Below are positions 15,230-16,233 of a stretch of 16,233 nucleotides of DNA, piece after piece. The stretch is from CAYLZN01 sp964387935 (lineage in GTDB: Bacteria > Acidobacteriota > Vicinamibacteria > Vicinamibacterales > JAFNAJ01): assembly GCA_964387935.1 (NCBI GenBank), contig CAYLZN010000102.1:1-16233 (forward strand), read 5' to 3'. The position numbers and the translations under genes are program-made. The notes below the pieces were generated by a model that made no database searches, was not told the origin of the DNA, and saw only the letters and a program-made list of their open reading frames with translations. How positions within the stretch are numbered: position 1 is the stretch's first letter; each line of letters begins with the position of its first letter.

Positions 15230-15433
15230 ATGACCCGGACGGACACGACAGGCAAGGGCCGGCTGCGCGTCACGCTGGTCCGCAGCCCCATCGGCTACGA
15301 CAAGCGCCAGAAGCAGATCGTCGAAGGCCTCGGGCTCCGGCGCGTGGGCCACACCGTCGACGTGCAGGATCATCCGGCGATGCGCGGGATGGTCTTCAAG
15401 GTGCGGCACCTGGTCGAGGTCGTCGAGGCGTAG
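15230..15433 (+). CDS. rpmD: 50S ribosomal protein L30
   Basis: L30 is a small late-assembling protein on the 50S surface, not present in all bacteria. The 67-aa product has GRLRVTLVRSPIGYDKRQKQIVEGLGLRRVG split over the typical N-terminal strand and helix, then the block HTVDVQDHPAMRGMVFKVRHLV. The ATG at 15230 is chosen because AGGGGA at 15217-15222 lies seven bases upstream; a GTG at 15212 overlapping the rpsE stop would add six residues. The usual length is 58-61 aa, so a few N-terminal residues are extra. Confidence 0.95.
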   Translation: MTRTDTTGKGRLRVTLVRSPIGYDKRQKQIVEGLGLRRVGHTVDVQDHPAMRGMVFKVRHLVEVVEA

Positions 15434-15458
15434 GCGCCGGCAGGAAAGGGTTCTGGTG

Positions 15459-15911
15459 ATGGATCTCAGCAATCTCAAGCCGCCAGCCGGTGCCACGCAA
15501 TCGAAGAAGCGTGTGGGCCGTGGGCAGGGGTCGGGTCTGGGCAAGACCGCGGGCCGGGGTCACAAGGGGGCCCAGTCCCGGTCGGGCTACAAGCAGAAGC
15601 GCGGGTTCGAGGGTGGCCAGATGCCGCTGCATCGGCGGATCCCGAAGCGCGGCTTCCACAATCCCTTCCGGGTGGAGTTCGCCGTCGTCAACCTGGACGC
15701 GATCGGCAAGGCGTTCGAGGCGGGCACGGTCGTGACGCCCGAGCTGCTGCGCAGCCACGGGCTGCTGCGCGGCGGTCAGAAGGGGGTCAAGGTGCTCGGG
15801 CGCGGCGAGCTCGGGCATGCGCTCACGATCCAGGCGGACAAGTTCAGCGAGTCGGCGGTGCAGAAGATCACGGCGGCGGGCGGTACCGCCGACGTGCTGG
15901 CCAAGGCCTAG
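15459..15911 (+). CDS. rplO: 50S ribosomal protein L15
   Basis: L15 is a late-assembly protein that reaches deep into the 50S subunit through a glycine-rich extension. The 150-aa product begins MDLSNLKPPAGAT and has the signature KKRVGRGQGSGLGKTAGRG, then HKGAQSRSGYKQKRGFEGGQ and MPLHRRIPKRGF. A GTG immediately upstream (15456) could add one residue; both lie within range of AGGG at 15447-15450, and the ATG is preferred. E. coli L15 has 144 aa. Confidence 0.97.
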   Translation: MDLSNLKPPAGATQSKKRVGRGQGSGLGKTAGRGHKGAQSRSGYKQKRGFEGGQMPLHRRIPKRGFHNPFRVEFAVVNLDAIGKAFEAGTVVTPELLRSHGLLRGGQKGVKVLGRGELGHALTIQADKFSESAVQKITAAGGTADVLAKA

Positions 15912-15917
15912 GACACC

Positions 15918-16233
<316 letters not shown>

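Overview
The window is a visibly GC-rich bacterial chromosome segment. About 12.8 kb of it (3.2 kb to the right edge) is the str-S10-spc translation supercluster, read left to right. The ribosomal proteins are clearly bacterial. The order rpsL-rpsG-fusA-rpsJ without tuf, the four-cysteine S14 and L24, and the S5 N-terminus (MYDIREKIDPSQLELKD) fit an Acidobacteriota (Vicinamibacteria-like) genome. That placement is from memory of such sequences and was not tested. A 10-N run inside rpsE shows this is a draft scaffold, probably a metagenome bin.

Left flank (1-1203, minus strand): the start of a small two-helix membrane protein, cut by the window edge, and upstream of it a 276-residue secreted protein of unknown function with its own plausible sigma-70-type promoter. 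Base and codon use here look less GC-biased than in the rest of the window. After a 200-bp divergent intergenic region, a 588-residue GT-C-type membrane glycosyltransferase resembling mycobacterial AftB (GT89) is read rightward (1404-3170).

Regulatory region (3171-3517): an extended -10 promoter (TTGCAG, 17 bp, TATGCT preceded by TG) followed by a predicted leader of about 270 nt with at least five clear hairpins and a possible loop-to-downstream pairing, ending at an SD and a GTG start for rpsL. This is the only good promoter I see for the whole ribosomal run.

Ribosomal run: str block rpsL-rpsG-fusA (3518-6485); S10 block rpsJ-rplC-rplD-rplW-rplB-rpsS-rplV-rpsC-rplP-rpmC-rpsQ (6489-11684); spc block rplN-rplX-rplE-rpsN-rpsH-rplF-rplR-rpsE-rpmD-rplO-secY (11741 to the right edge, secY partial). 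Spacing is tight: ATGA overlaps at rplD/rplW, rplP/rpmC and rplX/rplE, and 2-4 nt gaps at several other joints. The largest internal gap is 92 nt, before rpsH, and holds a short heptamer repeat. The classical E. coli feedback sites (S7 target between rpsL and rpsG, L4 leader before rpsJ) have no room here, so control probably sits in the long leader. Together the genes supply 30S and 50S proteins, the translocase EF-G and the SecY channel.

I found no CRISPR array, insertion sequence, tRNA or rRNA gene. The ribosomal genes are ordinary; the parts most worth a second look are the structured leader, the fused operon without tuf, the heptamer repeats and the unknown secreted-protein/membrane-protein pair at the left.
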